From assembly GCF_017654485.1 (NCBI RefSeq), contig NZ_CP061091.1, forward strand, positions 2,982,501 to 3,046,500: a stretch of 64,000 nucleotides of DNA, in the 5' to 3' direction. The notes under the pieces were generated by a model. It was not told the origin of the DNA. It worked only from the letters and a program-made list of their open reading frames with translations, and ran no database searches. A program made the translations under genes and the position numbers. This document shows, piece after piece, positions 28,037 through 35,970 of this stretch (positions are counted from its first letter, which is position 1; every line of letters starts with the position of its first letter). The DNA is from Roseomonas marmotae (lineage in GTDB: Bacteria > Pseudomonadota > Alphaproteobacteria > Acetobacterales > Acetobacteraceae).

Positions 28037-28687
28037 ATGTCCCTGACCATGCCCGAGGAAATCCTGCTGCTGATGCTGGATGACGACACCGGGCGGCTGC
28101 ACGACAGTGCCGCCCCGGCGGGCGACTATGCCCTGGCCGGTGCCATCCTGGCGGAACTGGCGCTGGAGCAGCGGATCGACACTGACCCGCCTCGCCTGCG
28201 CCTGCGCGATGCCTCCCCCACCGGGGATGATGTGCTGGACGATGTGCTGGCCCGCATCCAGGCGGAGCCCAAGCCACGCGACAGCCGCTGGTGGCTGGAC
28301 CTGCTGGTGCGCGACATCGAGCGCTACCGCAACGCCTATTTCGACCGCCTGGTCCGCAAGGGCGTGCTGCGCGCCGAGGAAGGCCGTTTCCTCTGGATCT
28401 TCGCCGAGCGCCGCTATCCCGTCATCTCCGACAAGGAGGAGCGCGAGGTGAAGGCGCGGCTGATGAGCGTGATCTTCGAGGATGGCCCGCCCTCCCCGCG
28501 CGATTCCCTGCTGATCGGCCTGACCCGTGCCGCCGGCCTCTTCCCGCTGCTGCTGGCGCCGGGCGAGTTGCAGCACGCGCAGGCGCGGATCGAGGCCGTC
28601 TCCCGCCACGAGGCGCTGAACGAGACCATCTCGGATGCCGTGCGGGATATCTTCAAGGAAATCGCCCGCTACTCGCCCGTCGTGTGA
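28037..28687 (+). CDS. GPP34/GOLPH3-like protein
   Basis: A 216-residue protein of the GPP34 family, whose eukaryotic members (GOLPH3, Vps74) bind phosphatidylinositol-4-phosphate on Golgi membranes. The pattern is clear: MPEEILLLMLDDDTGRL at the start, a first-repeat YALAGAILAELALEQRID, and WWLDLLVRDIERYRNAYFDRLVRKG in the middle. A hydrophobic DSLLIGLTRAAGLFPLLLAP follows. Bacterial members have no established role; peripheral membrane binding is a guess. An ideal AAGGAGG sits 9 bases before the ATG, marking the start and suggesting efficient translation. The gaps on both sides are about 100 bases, so it is probably its own transcription unit. Confidence 0.85.
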   Translation: MSLTMPEEILLLMLDDDTGRLHDSAAPAGDYALAGAILAELALEQRIDTDPPRLRLRDASPTGDDVLDDVLARIQAEPKPRDSRWWLDLLVRDIERYRNAYFDRLVRKGVLRAEEGRFLWIFAERRYPVISDKEEREVKARLMSVIFEDGPPSPRDSLLIGLTRAAGLFPLLLAPGELQHAQARIEAVSRHEALNETISDAVRDIFKEIARYSPVV

Positions 28688-28787
28688 AGCCTACGCCTTT
28701 GTCATGCGCGCGGCCCTTGCAGGCGGCCGTGGCATCGCGACGTTCCTCCCCGGGCCAAGCATGGCCCTTCGCGGAAGGAATACCGCC

Positions 28788-29429
28788 ATGAACCGACGCA
28801 TGATGCTCGCCCTGGCCGGCGGGCTGTGCCTCCCGGCCAGCCTCGGCCACGCGCAGCAGCCATCCACCAATGGCCAGCGCCTGCGGCTGCGCGGCCGCAT
28901 CGACAGCGTCTCCGGCGACCGGCTGGAGATGACGACACGGGACGGCGTCAGGGCCACCGTGCTTCTGCCGCCCGATCTGCGCGTGAACGAGATGACGGCG
29001 ACCAAGCTGAGCGAGGTGCGGGAGGACAGCTATATCGGCACCGCCGCCATGCCCCAGCCGGACGGTACGCTGCGCGCGATGCAGGTGACCGTCTTCCCGC
29101 CCGCGGCGCGTGGCACCGGGGAGGGCCACTATCCCTGGGACCAGGGCGAGGGCAGCACCATGACCAACGGCACCGTCGGCAGCGTCACCCGCGGCACGGT
29201 GGGTCAGGTCTCCTCCGGCAAGGATGTGGTGCTGACGGTGCGCTACAAGGGCGGCGAGCAGAAGGTCCTGGTGCCCCCGGAGGCGCCCGTCGTCACCTTC
29301 GCCCCCGGCAGCCGGGAGCTGCTGGCGCCGGGCGGGCAGGTCATCGTCGTCGGCACGCGCGGCACGGGTGACACGGTGACCGCGAGCAGCATCATCATCG
29401 GCAAGGACGGGCTGATCCCGCCAAACTGA
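28788..29429 (+). CDS. Secreted protein of unknown function
   Basis: A 213-residue exported protein. The signal peptide is [20 protein letters not shown] ending near HAQQ. The mature part is beta-rich and low in charge, with two similar halves: one around [22 protein letters not shown] and one around [20 protein letters not shown]. These look like OB-fold or DUF5666-like strands (a variable coding for modulation of a small ligand or metal is possible but unproven). There is no Cys. A GGAAGGA ribosome-binding site precedes the ATG. It precedes an SDR gene by 13 bases and may be cotranscribed with it. Confidence 0.75.
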   Translation: MNRRMMLALAGGLCLPASLGHAQQPSTNGQRLRLRGRIDSVSGDRLEMTTRDGVRATVLLPPDLRVNEMTATKLSEVREDSYIGTAAMPQPDGTLRAMQVTVFPPAARGTGEGHYPWDQGEGSTMTNGTVGSVTRGTVGQVSSGKDVVLTVRYKGGEQKVLVPPEAPVVTFAPGSRELLAPGGQVIVVGTRGTGDTVTASSIIIGKDGLIPPN

Positions 29430-29442
29430 GGGAAGCAGGCCC

Positions 29443-30150
29443 ATGAGCCAATCAACCCCCGTCGCGCTGGTCACCGGCGGCGCCCATGGCATCGGTGCCG
29501 GCATCGCCGCCCATCTGGTGGGCCAGGGCTGGCGCGTGGTGACGGCGGACCTGAAGTCCGCGCCGGACTCTCCCGGCCGCCATGTGGTCGCGGATGTGGC
29601 GGAGGAAGCCGCCGTCCATGCGCTGGTGGAGGGCATCGCCGCGCGGGAGGGGCAGCTGGACGGGCTGGTCTGCAATGCCGGGATCATGATCCGCAAGCCG
29701 TTGGAGGAGCTTTCCCTGGCGGAATGGCAGCGAGTGCTGGGCACCAACCTCACCAGCACCTTCCTGCTGGCGCGGGCGGGGGCGAAGCTGCTGCGTGCCT
29801 CCGGGCGCGGGGCCATCGTCACCATCGCCTCCACCCGCGCGCATATGTCGGAGCCGGATACGGAATCCTATTCCGCCAGCAAGGGCGGGCTGCTGGCGCT
29901 GACCCATGCGCTGGCGCTCAGCCTGGGCCCGGCCATCCGGGTCAATTGCGTCAGCCCCGGCTGGATCGACGTGGCAGGGGAGGAGCTGCGCCCCGTCGAC
30001 CACCGCCAGCACCCGGCCGGCCGCGTCGGCCGGGTGGAGGATATCGCGGCCATGGTGGGCTGGCTGCTGGGGCCGGAGGCCGGCTTCGTCACCGGGGCGG
30101 AGTTCATCAGCGATGGCGGCATGACGCGGAAGATGACCTACGCCGAATAG
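29443..30150 (+). CDS. Short-chain dehydrogenase/reductase
   Basis: A classical SDR of 235 residues. The nucleotide loop is [15 protein letters not shown], the NAG motif is VCNAGIMI, the catalytic Ser is in [10 protein letters not shown], and Tyr-x3-Lys is SYSASKGG. The C-terminus has the [16 protein letters not shown] end ([18 protein letters not shown]). The residue after the second strand is Asp (VTADLKSA), favouring NAD over NADP. An AGGGAAG ribosome-binding site is present. The substrate is unknown. Confidence 0.9.
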   Translation: MSQSTPVALVTGGAHGIGAGIAAHLVGQGWRVVTADLKSAPDSPGRHVVADVAEEAAVHALVEGIAAREGQLDGLVCNAGIMIRKPLEELSLAEWQRVLGTNLTSTFLLARAGAKLLRASGRGAIVTIASTRAHMSEPDTESYSASKGGLLALTHALALSLGPAIRVNCVSPGWIDVAGEELRPVDHRQHPAGRVGRVEDIAAMVGWLLGPEAGFVTGAEFISDGGMTRKMTYAE

Positions 30151-30199
30151 CGCCCCGCTGGCGGTGGCATGGCCGGGGCATCCGTCCTATCACCACGCC

Positions 30200-30790
30200 A
30201 TGGCCCTCCGTTTCGAAACCCTGCGCGGCGACGCGCTGCATTCCTGGCTGCCGGCCCTGGCCCGGCTGCGCATCACGGTCTTCCGCGACTGGCCCTATCT
30301 CTACGAGGGCGACGAGGCCTACGAGGCCCGCTACCTCCGCGCCTATGCCGAGGCGGCGGGCGCCGCCGTCTTCGTCGCCCTGGACGGCGAAACCCCGGTC
30401 GGCGCCGCCACCTGCGAGCCGATGGGCGAGACCCATGCCGAGGTGCGCGAAGCCTTCCTCGCCGCCGGCCGCGACCCGGCCAAATACTGCTATTTCGGCG
30501 AGAGCATCCTGCTGCCGCAATATCGTGGCCAGGGCGCGGGCGTCAGGTTCTTCGACCTGCGGGAAGGCCATGCCCGCGCGCTCGGCCTGCCGCGCACCAC
30601 CTTCTGCGGCGTCCGCCGCGCGGCGGATGATCCGCGCCGGCCCGCCAGCTACACACCGCTGGACGGCTTCTGGCGCAAGCGCGGCTACACCCCCTGCCCC
30701 GGCCTTTCCTGCACCCTCACCTGGCAGGAAATCGGCGCGGCGGAGGAGACGCCGCATATTCTCGACTTCTGGGAGCGCATCCTGCCATGA
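30200..30790 (+). CDS. GNAT-family N-acetyltransferase
   Basis: A 196-residue acetyltransferase with a longer insert than most. The first helix has LARLRITVFRDWPYLYEGDE, a pattern common to a subfamily of unknown substrate. The acetyl-CoA loop is ESILLPQYRGQGAGVRFFDLREGHARALG. The C-terminal part, FWRKRGYTPCPGLSCTLTW, keeps the GNAT Tyr. Its stop overlaps the nitrilase start (ATGA), the first of three overlaps that link GNAT, nitrilase, lpxB and cupin into one unit. Confidence 0.87.
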   Translation: MALRFETLRGDALHSWLPALARLRITVFRDWPYLYEGDEAYEARYLRAYAEAAGAAVFVALDGETPVGAATCEPMGETHAEVREAFLAAGRDPAKYCYFGESILLPQYRGQGAGVRFFDLREGHARALGLPRTTFCGVRRAADDPRRPASYTPLDGFWRKRGYTPCPGLSCTLTWQEIGAAEETPHILDFWERILP

Positions 30791-31677
30791 CGACGCCCCT
30801 GCGCCTGGCACTGCTGCAATATCCGGTGGAGCGGCCCGATAGCGTCGCCGCCTTCGGCGCCAAGCTGGACCGGTGGCTGGACGAGGCCAGGGCCGGCGGC
30901 GCCGGGCTGGCGGTGCTGCCCGAATATGCCTGCGTGGAACTCGGCGCTGCCCTCACCGGCCTGGATGTGGCCGATGAGGCCACGGAACTCGCCGCCATGG
31001 TGGAAGCCGCGCCGCAGATCCTGGAGGCCATGCGCGCCGCCGCCCGTCGCGCCGGCCTCTGGCTGCTGCCCGGCACCCTGCCGATGCGCGATGCCGATGG
31101 CATGATCCGCAACCGCGCGCCGCTGATCGACCCGGAAGGCCGGCTGGCCAGCCAGGACAAGCACGCCATGACGCGCTTCGAGCGCGAGCGCTGGGGCATC
31201 TCGGCCGGCACGAGCCCCGCTGTCTTCGAGACGCCCTGGGGGCTGATCGGCGTTTCCATCTGCTACGATGTGGAATTCCCGAAGCATGTCCGCGCCCAGG
31301 TGGAGGCCGGGGCCTGGCTGGTCCTGGCGCCTTCCTGCACGGATACGATGCATGGCTTCAACCGCGTGCGCGTCTCCGCCGCCGCGCGGGCGGTGGAGAA
31401 CCAGTGCTTCGTCGCCATCACGCCCACGGTTGGCACCGCCCCCTGGTCGGCGGCGCTGGACGTGAACCGGGGCTTCGCCGCCGTCTTCGGCCCGATCGAC
31501 CGCGGCTTCCCCGAGGATGGCGTGCTGGCGCGGGGCGCGCTGGACATGCCGCAATGGGTCTTCGCCGACCTCGACCCCGCGCGGATCGAGACGGTGCGGA
31601 AGGAGGGCGCCGTCTTCAATCATCGTGACTGGCCCAAGCGTTCCTTCAACAAGCCACAGGTGACGCGTCCGGCATGA
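30787..31677 (+). CDS. Carbon-nitrogen hydrolase (nitrilase superfamily)
   Basis: A 296-residue amidase-type enzyme with the full catalytic triad: Glu46 in VLPEYACVEL, Lys125 in SQDKHAMTRFERERWG and Cys159 in GVSICYDVEFPKHVR. The lengthened CYDVEFP form is typical of the group of bacterial nitrilase-like amidases next to GNAT genes. It probably hydrolyses a carboxamide released by, or destined for, the coupled acetyltransferase, but no substrate is known. It overlaps both neighbours by 4 bases. A true nitrilase is less likely than an amidase, by analogy with the family. Confidence 0.9.
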   Translation: MTTPLRLALLQYPVERPDSVAAFGAKLDRWLDEARAGGAGLAVLPEYACVELGAALTGLDVADEATELAAMVEAAPQILEAMRAAARRAGLWLLPGTLPMRDADGMIRNRAPLIDPEGRLASQDKHAMTRFERERWGISAGTSPAVFETPWGLIGVSICYDVEFPKHVRAQVEAGAWLVLAPSCTDTMHGFNRVRVSAAARAVENQCFVAITPTVGTAPWSAALDVNRGFAAVFGPIDRGFPEDGVLARGALDMPQWVFADLDPARIETVRKEGAVFNHRDWPKRSFNKPQVTRPA

Positions 31678-32819
31678 CGCTGGTCTATCTCATCGCCGGG
31701 GAGGCCTCGGGCGACCTGCTGGGCGCGCGGCTGATCGCGGCGCTGCGGAAGGCGCGGCCCGATATCACCTTCGCCGGCGTGGGCGGTGAGCGGATGGCGG
31801 AACAGGGCTTCACCAGCCTCTTCCCGATGCGGGAACTGGCGGTGATGGGGCTGGCCGAGGTGCTGCCGAATATCCGCCGCCTCTCCCGCCGGCTGGATGA
31901 GACGGCGGCGGATATCCTGGCCCGCCGACCGGCGGTGGTCGTCACCATCGACAGTCCCGGCTTCGGGCTGCGCGTGGCGGCGCGGGTGAAGCCGCGCGGC
32001 TTCCGCGTGCTGCACTACGTGGCGCCGCAGGTCTGGGCCTGGCGCCCGGGGCGGGTGAAGCGCATCGCGAGGGAAGTGGACCGCATCCTGGCCCTGCTGC
32101 CCTTCGAGGCGCCCTTCTTCGAGAAGGCCGGAATTCCCGTCGATTTCGTCGGTCATTCCATCCTGGAATCCGGCGCCGACCGGGGGGATGCCGCGCGTTT
32201 CCGCAGGCTGCACGAGCTACGGCCGGAGGAGCGCGTGGTGCTGGTGATGCCCGGCAGCCGCCGCAGCGAGGTCGGGCGCCTGCTGCCCGTCTTCGGGGAA
32301 GCGCTGCGGCTCGCCTCGCTAAAGGTGCCGCATCTGCGCCCCGTGGTGCCGCTGGCCGGGCCGGTGGAGGAAACCGTAAGCGCCGCTGCCGCCGGCTGGC
32401 ACCCAGCGCCGATCCTGCTGCGCGACATCGGCGAGAAATACGACGCCTACGCCGCCGCCGAGGCGGGGCTGATCAAATCCGGCACCTCCTCCCTGGAAGT
32501 GGCGCTGGCGGGCGTGCCGATGGTGGTGGGCTATCGCGTGAACCCCGTCACTGCCGCCATCGTGCGGCGGCTGATCAAGGTGGAGCATGTCAGCATCGTC
32601 AACCTGCTGGCGAAACGCCGCATCATCCCCGAACTGCTGCAGGAGGACTGCTCGCCGGAAAAGCTGAGTGCCACGCTGGTGGAACTGCTGACCGACCCCG
32701 CCGCCGCCGCCGCGCAGCGCGCGGGTTTCGCCGGCGTCTTCGACATGCTGCGCCCCGCCAGCGGCCTGCCCAGCGAGGCTGCCGCCGCCGCCGTGCTGCG
32801 CGCGCTGGAGCCGGCGTGA
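31674..32819 (+). CDS. lpxB: Lipid-A-disaccharide synthase
   Basis: Glycosyltransferase family 19 enzyme of 381 residues that joins UDP-2,3-diacylglucosamine and lipid X to form the lipid A disaccharide on the inner leaflet. The family start LVYLIAGEASGDLLGARLI, the VAPQVWAWRPGRVKRI segment, and the later MPGSRRSEV and KSGTSSLEVALAGVPMVVGYRVN motifs are all present. It is normally grouped with lpxD, fabZ and lpxA in proteobacteria, but here it sits between a nitrilase and a cupin gene, joined by ATGA and GTGA overlaps. Function as an essential outer-membrane gene is secure from homology; the odd setting is noted as a finding. Confidence 0.95.
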   Translation: MTLVYLIAGEASGDLLGARLIAALRKARPDITFAGVGGERMAEQGFTSLFPMRELAVMGLAEVLPNIRRLSRRLDETAADILARRPAVVVTIDSPGFGLRVAARVKPRGFRVLHYVAPQVWAWRPGRVKRIAREVDRILALLPFEAPFFEKAGIPVDFVGHSILESGADRGDAARFRRLHELRPEERVVLVMPGSRRSEVGRLLPVFGEALRLASLKVPHLRPVVPLAGPVEETVSAAAAGWHPAPILLRDIGEKYDAYAAAEAGLIKSGTSSLEVALAGVPMVVGYRVNPVTAAIVRRLIKVEHVSIVNLLAKRRIIPELLQEDCSPEKLSATLVELLTDPAAAAAQRAGFAGVFDMLRPASGLPSEAAAAAVLRALEPA

Positions 32820-33160
32820 CGGCGCCCCGCTTCGGGCGGCTGGACGACGGCCCCCGCCCCGAGCCGGGCGGGGAGAGCTTCACCGGACTGCTCTCCACGG
32901 GCGGCGCGGTGGTGGAGCGCATCCTCTCCCGCGCCGCCGCCAGCCCGCCGGGCTTCTGGTATGACCAGCCACGGGATGAATTCGTGCTGCTGGTCTCGGG
33001 CGGCGCGGCGCTGGAATTCCCGGATGGCACGGTGACGTGCCTCTCCCCCGGCGACTACGCCATCCTCCCCGCCCATTGCCGCCACCGCGTCGCCTGGACG
33101 GAGGCGGAGACGCTCTGGCTGGCGGTGCATCTGCCGGAGGCTGCTTCCGGCGGCGGCTGA
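32816..33160 (+). CDS. Cupin-domain protein
   Basis: A small 114-residue single-cupin protein. The strand pattern PRDEFVLLVSGGAALEFPDG and the later CLSPGDYAILPAHCRHRVAW fit motifs 1 and 2. In this cupin subtype the metal ligands are partly replaced: the first motif has Asp and Glu but no His pair, while the second motif keeps His. It starts at GTG overlapping the lpxB stop. A role in LPS is not supported; the linkage may be only co-expression. The function is unknown. Confidence 0.8.
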   Translation: MTAPRFGRLDDGPRPEPGGESFTGLLSTGGAVVERILSRAAASPPGFWYDQPRDEFVLLVSGGAALEFPDGTVTCLSPGDYAILPAHCRHRVAWTEAETLWLAVHLPEAASGGG

Positions 33161-33166
33161 CCGGGT

Positions 33167-33898
33167 TCAGCCCCGCAGCAGCGCCGCCAGGGCGGGCGAA
33201 AGCCCGGTGCTCTGCCGCCCCGAAAGCGGCGCCAGGCTGCCGCCGCGCGGCCGGGGCAGGCCCAGCCCGACCAGCGCCTCGGCCAGCTTCACGGCGCAGG
33301 CGATGCCATCCAGAAGCGGCACCGGCGCGCGGGGGCCAAGCCGCGCCGCCATCCCCGCCAGCGCCGCGCCACCCAGCACCACCGCATCGGCGCCGCCTTC
33401 CACCAGCCGGGCGATGCCCTCCAGCACCATGGCCTCCACCCGCGCGGGCTCGGCCACCGCATCCTGCGGCGTGGCGGCCAGCCCCTCCAGCCCGGAGAGG
33501 CGGGCGGAGAGCCCGTGGCGGGCGATCAGCTCCCGGTAGGTCTCTACCCCGCCCAGCGTCAGCAGGCCGAAGCGGCCGCCCACCATGCAGGCGGTCAGGC
33601 AGGCGGCCTCGGTCATGCCCACCACCGGGCAGGGCATCAGCTGCCGCGCGGCTTCCAGCGCCGTATCGTGGCTGACGGCCAGCACCACCGCCTGCACCTG
33701 ACCCGCATGGTCCGCGAGCAGTTCCAGCAGCGCATGCCCGGCGATCACGTTCTCGGCGCGGGAGGAAATGACCGCCGGGCCGAAGCGCGGCGTTGCCGGC
33801 AGGATGTCCGTGCCCGGCGCGGCGGCGGCACGGGCGGCCTCGGCGCAGAGCCGGGTGATGGCCTCCGTGGTATTGGCATTGGCGACGAGAATCCGCAT
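33167..33898 (-). CDS. Asp/Glu/hydantoin racemase-family protein without catalytic Cys pair
   Basis: A 243-residue protein of the aspartate/glutamate/hydantoin racemase fold. The N-terminus MRILVANANTTEAIT and the closing region IPVP-like VPLLDGIACAVKLAEALVG match. Hydantoin racemase uses two Cys (in ACFDDPGL and LGCAGM); here the matching places read AVSHDTAL and LGGAALAGM, so both are lost. Some family branches with AG or GG in place of Cys exist and are not racemases. The gene overlaps the preceding dioxygenase-like gene by one base (TGATG), making a two-gene operon. The function is open. Confidence 0.8.
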   Translation of the reverse strand: MRILVANANTTEAITRLCAEAARAAAAPGTDILPATPRFGPAVISSRAENVIAGHALLELLADHAGQVQAVVLAVSHDTALEAARQLMPCPVVGMTEAACLTACMVGGRFGLLTLGGVETYRELIARHGLSARLSGLEGLAATPQDAVAEPARVEAMVLEGIARLVEGGADAVVLGGAALAGMAARLGPRAPVPLLDGIACAVKLAEALVGLGLPRPRGGSLAPLSGRQSTGLSPALAALLRG

Positions 33899-34647
33899 CA
33901 GCTCCGCAATCCTGCGAAGGCACCTTCCACCAGCCGCGAGTCCTCGCGCGCCCGCAGCGGCTGCATCACCAGCCCCGGCACCTGGCTCGCCCAGACCAGG
34001 AAGGGATTGACGCAGAGCACATCCCCCGGACGGAGCGACAGGGTCAGCGCCAGGCCCGGCATCTCCAGCACCCGGTCAAGGGCCGCCAGAGCCTCGGGCG
34101 GGGTGCCGCGGGCGATGGCCGCGCGGTCCAGGCGCGCGGAGAAGACCCCCCGGCTGACGGCGAAGACCGGCAGGTCCAGATCCTCGCCATGCGGCAGCGG
34201 GCGGTAGAGCACCTCCAGCGCACCGCGGTCAGCCTTCAGCAACGCGTTATGCACGGCGGCGGCGGAGCGCAGGACCATGGTGACGGGGTGCGGACTCAGC
34301 AGCAGCAGCATGTCGCAGGGCTCGGTCAGGAAGGCTCCTCCCCCCGCCGCCGCAGGGGGCGCCGGCTCGCCCATGCCGCGGCCCAACTGGGCCAGCAGGG
34401 CCGCCGGGTTCTCCGGCGCCGGCAGGCCGCGCAGCAGCGCGAAGCCCTGGCCATGCGACAGCCGCTCCGCCACGCGGGAGAGCAGCGGGTCCAGCCGGGG
34501 CCGTGGGGCCTCGGGCGCGGCCATGGCTTCGGCCGCCGCCTCGGCCCCCATGGGCAGCATCCAGTCGGCGGGGGAAAGTGCCTCGGCGGACCAGTGATGC
34601 GGGCCGCTTTCAGGGGCGATACGACGGGGGATCGGGACTTCGGTCAT
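33898..34647 (-). CDS. TauD/TfdA-like protein lacking the iron-binding triad
   Basis: A 249-residue protein with the outline of a TauD/TfdA 2-oxoglutarate dioxygenase: a GQGFALLRGLP entry strand, the SAAAVHNALLKADRGALEVLYRP helix, a VFAVSRGVFSARLDR strand, and a PGDVLCVNPFLVWA end. The family needs an early HxD and a late His. Here the HxD position reads GGGAFLTEP and the late His position reads NPFLVWAS, so the iron site appears gone. The length is shorter than usual (about 280-330). It could be a pseudo-enzyme or a binding protein, or my alignment may have missed a shifted motif. It is cotranscribed with the Cys-less racemase-fold gene. Confidence 0.65.
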   Translation of the reverse strand: MTEVPIPRRIAPESGPHHWSAEALSPADWMLPMGAEAAAEAMAAPEAPRPRLDPLLSRVAERLSHGQGFALLRGLPAPENPAALLAQLGRGMGEPAPPAAAGGGAFLTEPCDMLLLLSPHPVTMVLRSAAAVHNALLKADRGALEVLYRPLPHGEDLDLPVFAVSRGVFSARLDRAAIARGTPPEALAALDRVLEMPGLALTLSLRPGDVLCVNPFLVWASQVPGLVMQPLRAREDSRLVEGAFAGLRS

Positions 34648-34764
34648 TGCGTCTAACGATAGCAGCGCGCCATGCGCCGCGTCAGCCATCTGCCCTTCAC
34701 TCTTGCCGCATCTGGAAACACGACGCAGGCTGCGAAGCCGAACCGCCTGCAGGAGCACCGCCCC

Positions 34765-35934
34765 ATGGATCTCGCGACGCCTTCGGACCTCTCTCCCAAT
34801 GCCGCCAGGGCCCTGGCGCTGCCCTTCACGGCGGAGGCGCTGCTGGCCAGCCTGCGCCCATGGGTGGAGCAGGAGAGCCCGACCTACGATGCCGGTGCCG
34901 TGAATGCCATGATATCGCTGGCGATGCGGGACATGGCCCTGCTGGGCGCGCAGGTGGAGCGCATCCCCGGCCGGATGGGCTTGGGCGACTGCATCCGTGC
35001 CCGCTTCGCACCGCCTGGCGCGGCGGAAGGCGGCATCCTGATCCTGGCGCATCTGGACACCGTGCATCCCGTCGGCACGCTAACCAATGGCTTGCCCTTC
35101 CGCGTGGAGGGCCCCCGCGCCTTCGGCCCCGGTATCTACGACATGAAGGGCGGCACGGTGCTGGCGCTGCGGGCGCTGGAGGCGCTGGCCCAGGCCGGCA
35201 TCCCCACCAGCCGCCCGGTGACGGTGCTGCTGACCAGCGACGAGGAGATCGGCAGCCCCTCCACCCGCGACCTGATCGAGGCCGAGGCCGCGCGCCACCA
35301 GGTGGTGCTGGTGCCGGAGCCCGGGCGTGGGAACCACGGCGTGGTGACCGGCCGCTATGCCATCGCCCGCTTCAAGCTGCGCGCCACCGGGCGGCCCAGC
35401 CATGCTGGCGCACAGCTTTCCGCCGGGCGCAGCGCGGTGCGGGAGATGGCGAAGCGGCTGATCGCCATCGAGGAGATGACGACGGAGGCCTGCACCTATT
35501 CCGTCGGCGTCATCCATGGCGGGCAGTGGGTGAACTGCGTGCCCACCTTCTGCGACGCCCAGGCGCTCACCATGGCCAAGCGGCAGGCGGACCTGGACGC
35601 GGCGGTGGAGAAGATGCTGGCCCTGAACGATGCCAGCGGCGAGGTGCGCTTCGAGGTAGAACGCGGCGTCACGCGGCCGGTCTGGGAGCCGGACGCGGCG
35701 GTGATGGAACTCTACGGGCTGGCGCGGCGCCTGGGCGCGGAGCTGGGCCTGACCATCGGGCATGAGAGCGCCGGCGGCGGCTCGGACGGCAATTTCACGG
35801 GTGCCATGGGCATCCCGACGCTGGACGGGCTGGGGGTGCTCGGCGGCAATGCCCATACGCTGAACGAACACATCCTGCTGGAAGAACTGGTACCCCGTGC
35901 CCGGCTGCTGGCGGCGCTGCTGGCGAGCGTCTGA
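34765..35934 (+). CDS. M20-family metallopeptidase (glutamate carboxypeptidase-like)
   Basis: A di-zinc peptidase of 389 residues. The HxD motif is LILAHLDTVHP, the bridging Asp is in IYDMKGGTV, the catalytic Glu pair is in TSDEEIGSPS, a further ligand is in VPEPGRGN, and the last His is in GNAHTLNEHILL. The spacing and the FRVEGPRAFGPG region match glutamate carboxypeptidase G2 and ArgE/DapE-like relatives. An AGGAG lies 10 bases before the ATG. No signal peptide is seen, so it is cytoplasmic. It probably cleaves glutamate or another amino acid from an N-acyl group, but the substrate is not known. It converges on the LOV kinase gene. Confidence 0.9.
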   Translation: MDLATPSDLSPNAARALALPFTAEALLASLRPWVEQESPTYDAGAVNAMISLAMRDMALLGAQVERIPGRMGLGDCIRARFAPPGAAEGGILILAHLDTVHPVGTLTNGLPFRVEGPRAFGPGIYDMKGGTVLALRALEALAQAGIPTSRPVTVLLTSDEEIGSPSTRDLIEAEAARHQVVLVPEPGRGNHGVVTGRYAIARFKLRATGRPSHAGAQLSAGRSAVREMAKRLIAIEEMTTEACTYSVGVIHGGQWVNCVPTFCDAQALTMAKRQADLDAAVEKMLALNDASGEVRFEVERGVTRPVWEPDAAVMELYGLARRLGAELGLTIGHESAGGGSDGNFTGAMGIPTLDGLGVLGGNAHTLNEHILLEELVPRARLLAALLASV

Positions 35935-35944
35935 TGTTCTCCCG

Positions 35945-35970
35945 CCACCCGGCCCGCGCGGGCCGGGTGG
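35945..35970. terminator. Perfect palindrome between convergent genes
   Basis: A 26-base perfect palindrome with arms CCACCCGGCCCGC and GCGGGCCGGGTGG, 10 bases after the M20 stop and directly before the stop of the LOV kinase gene. There is no T-run, but the position and stability fit a shared transcription end for both strands. Confidence 0.6.
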
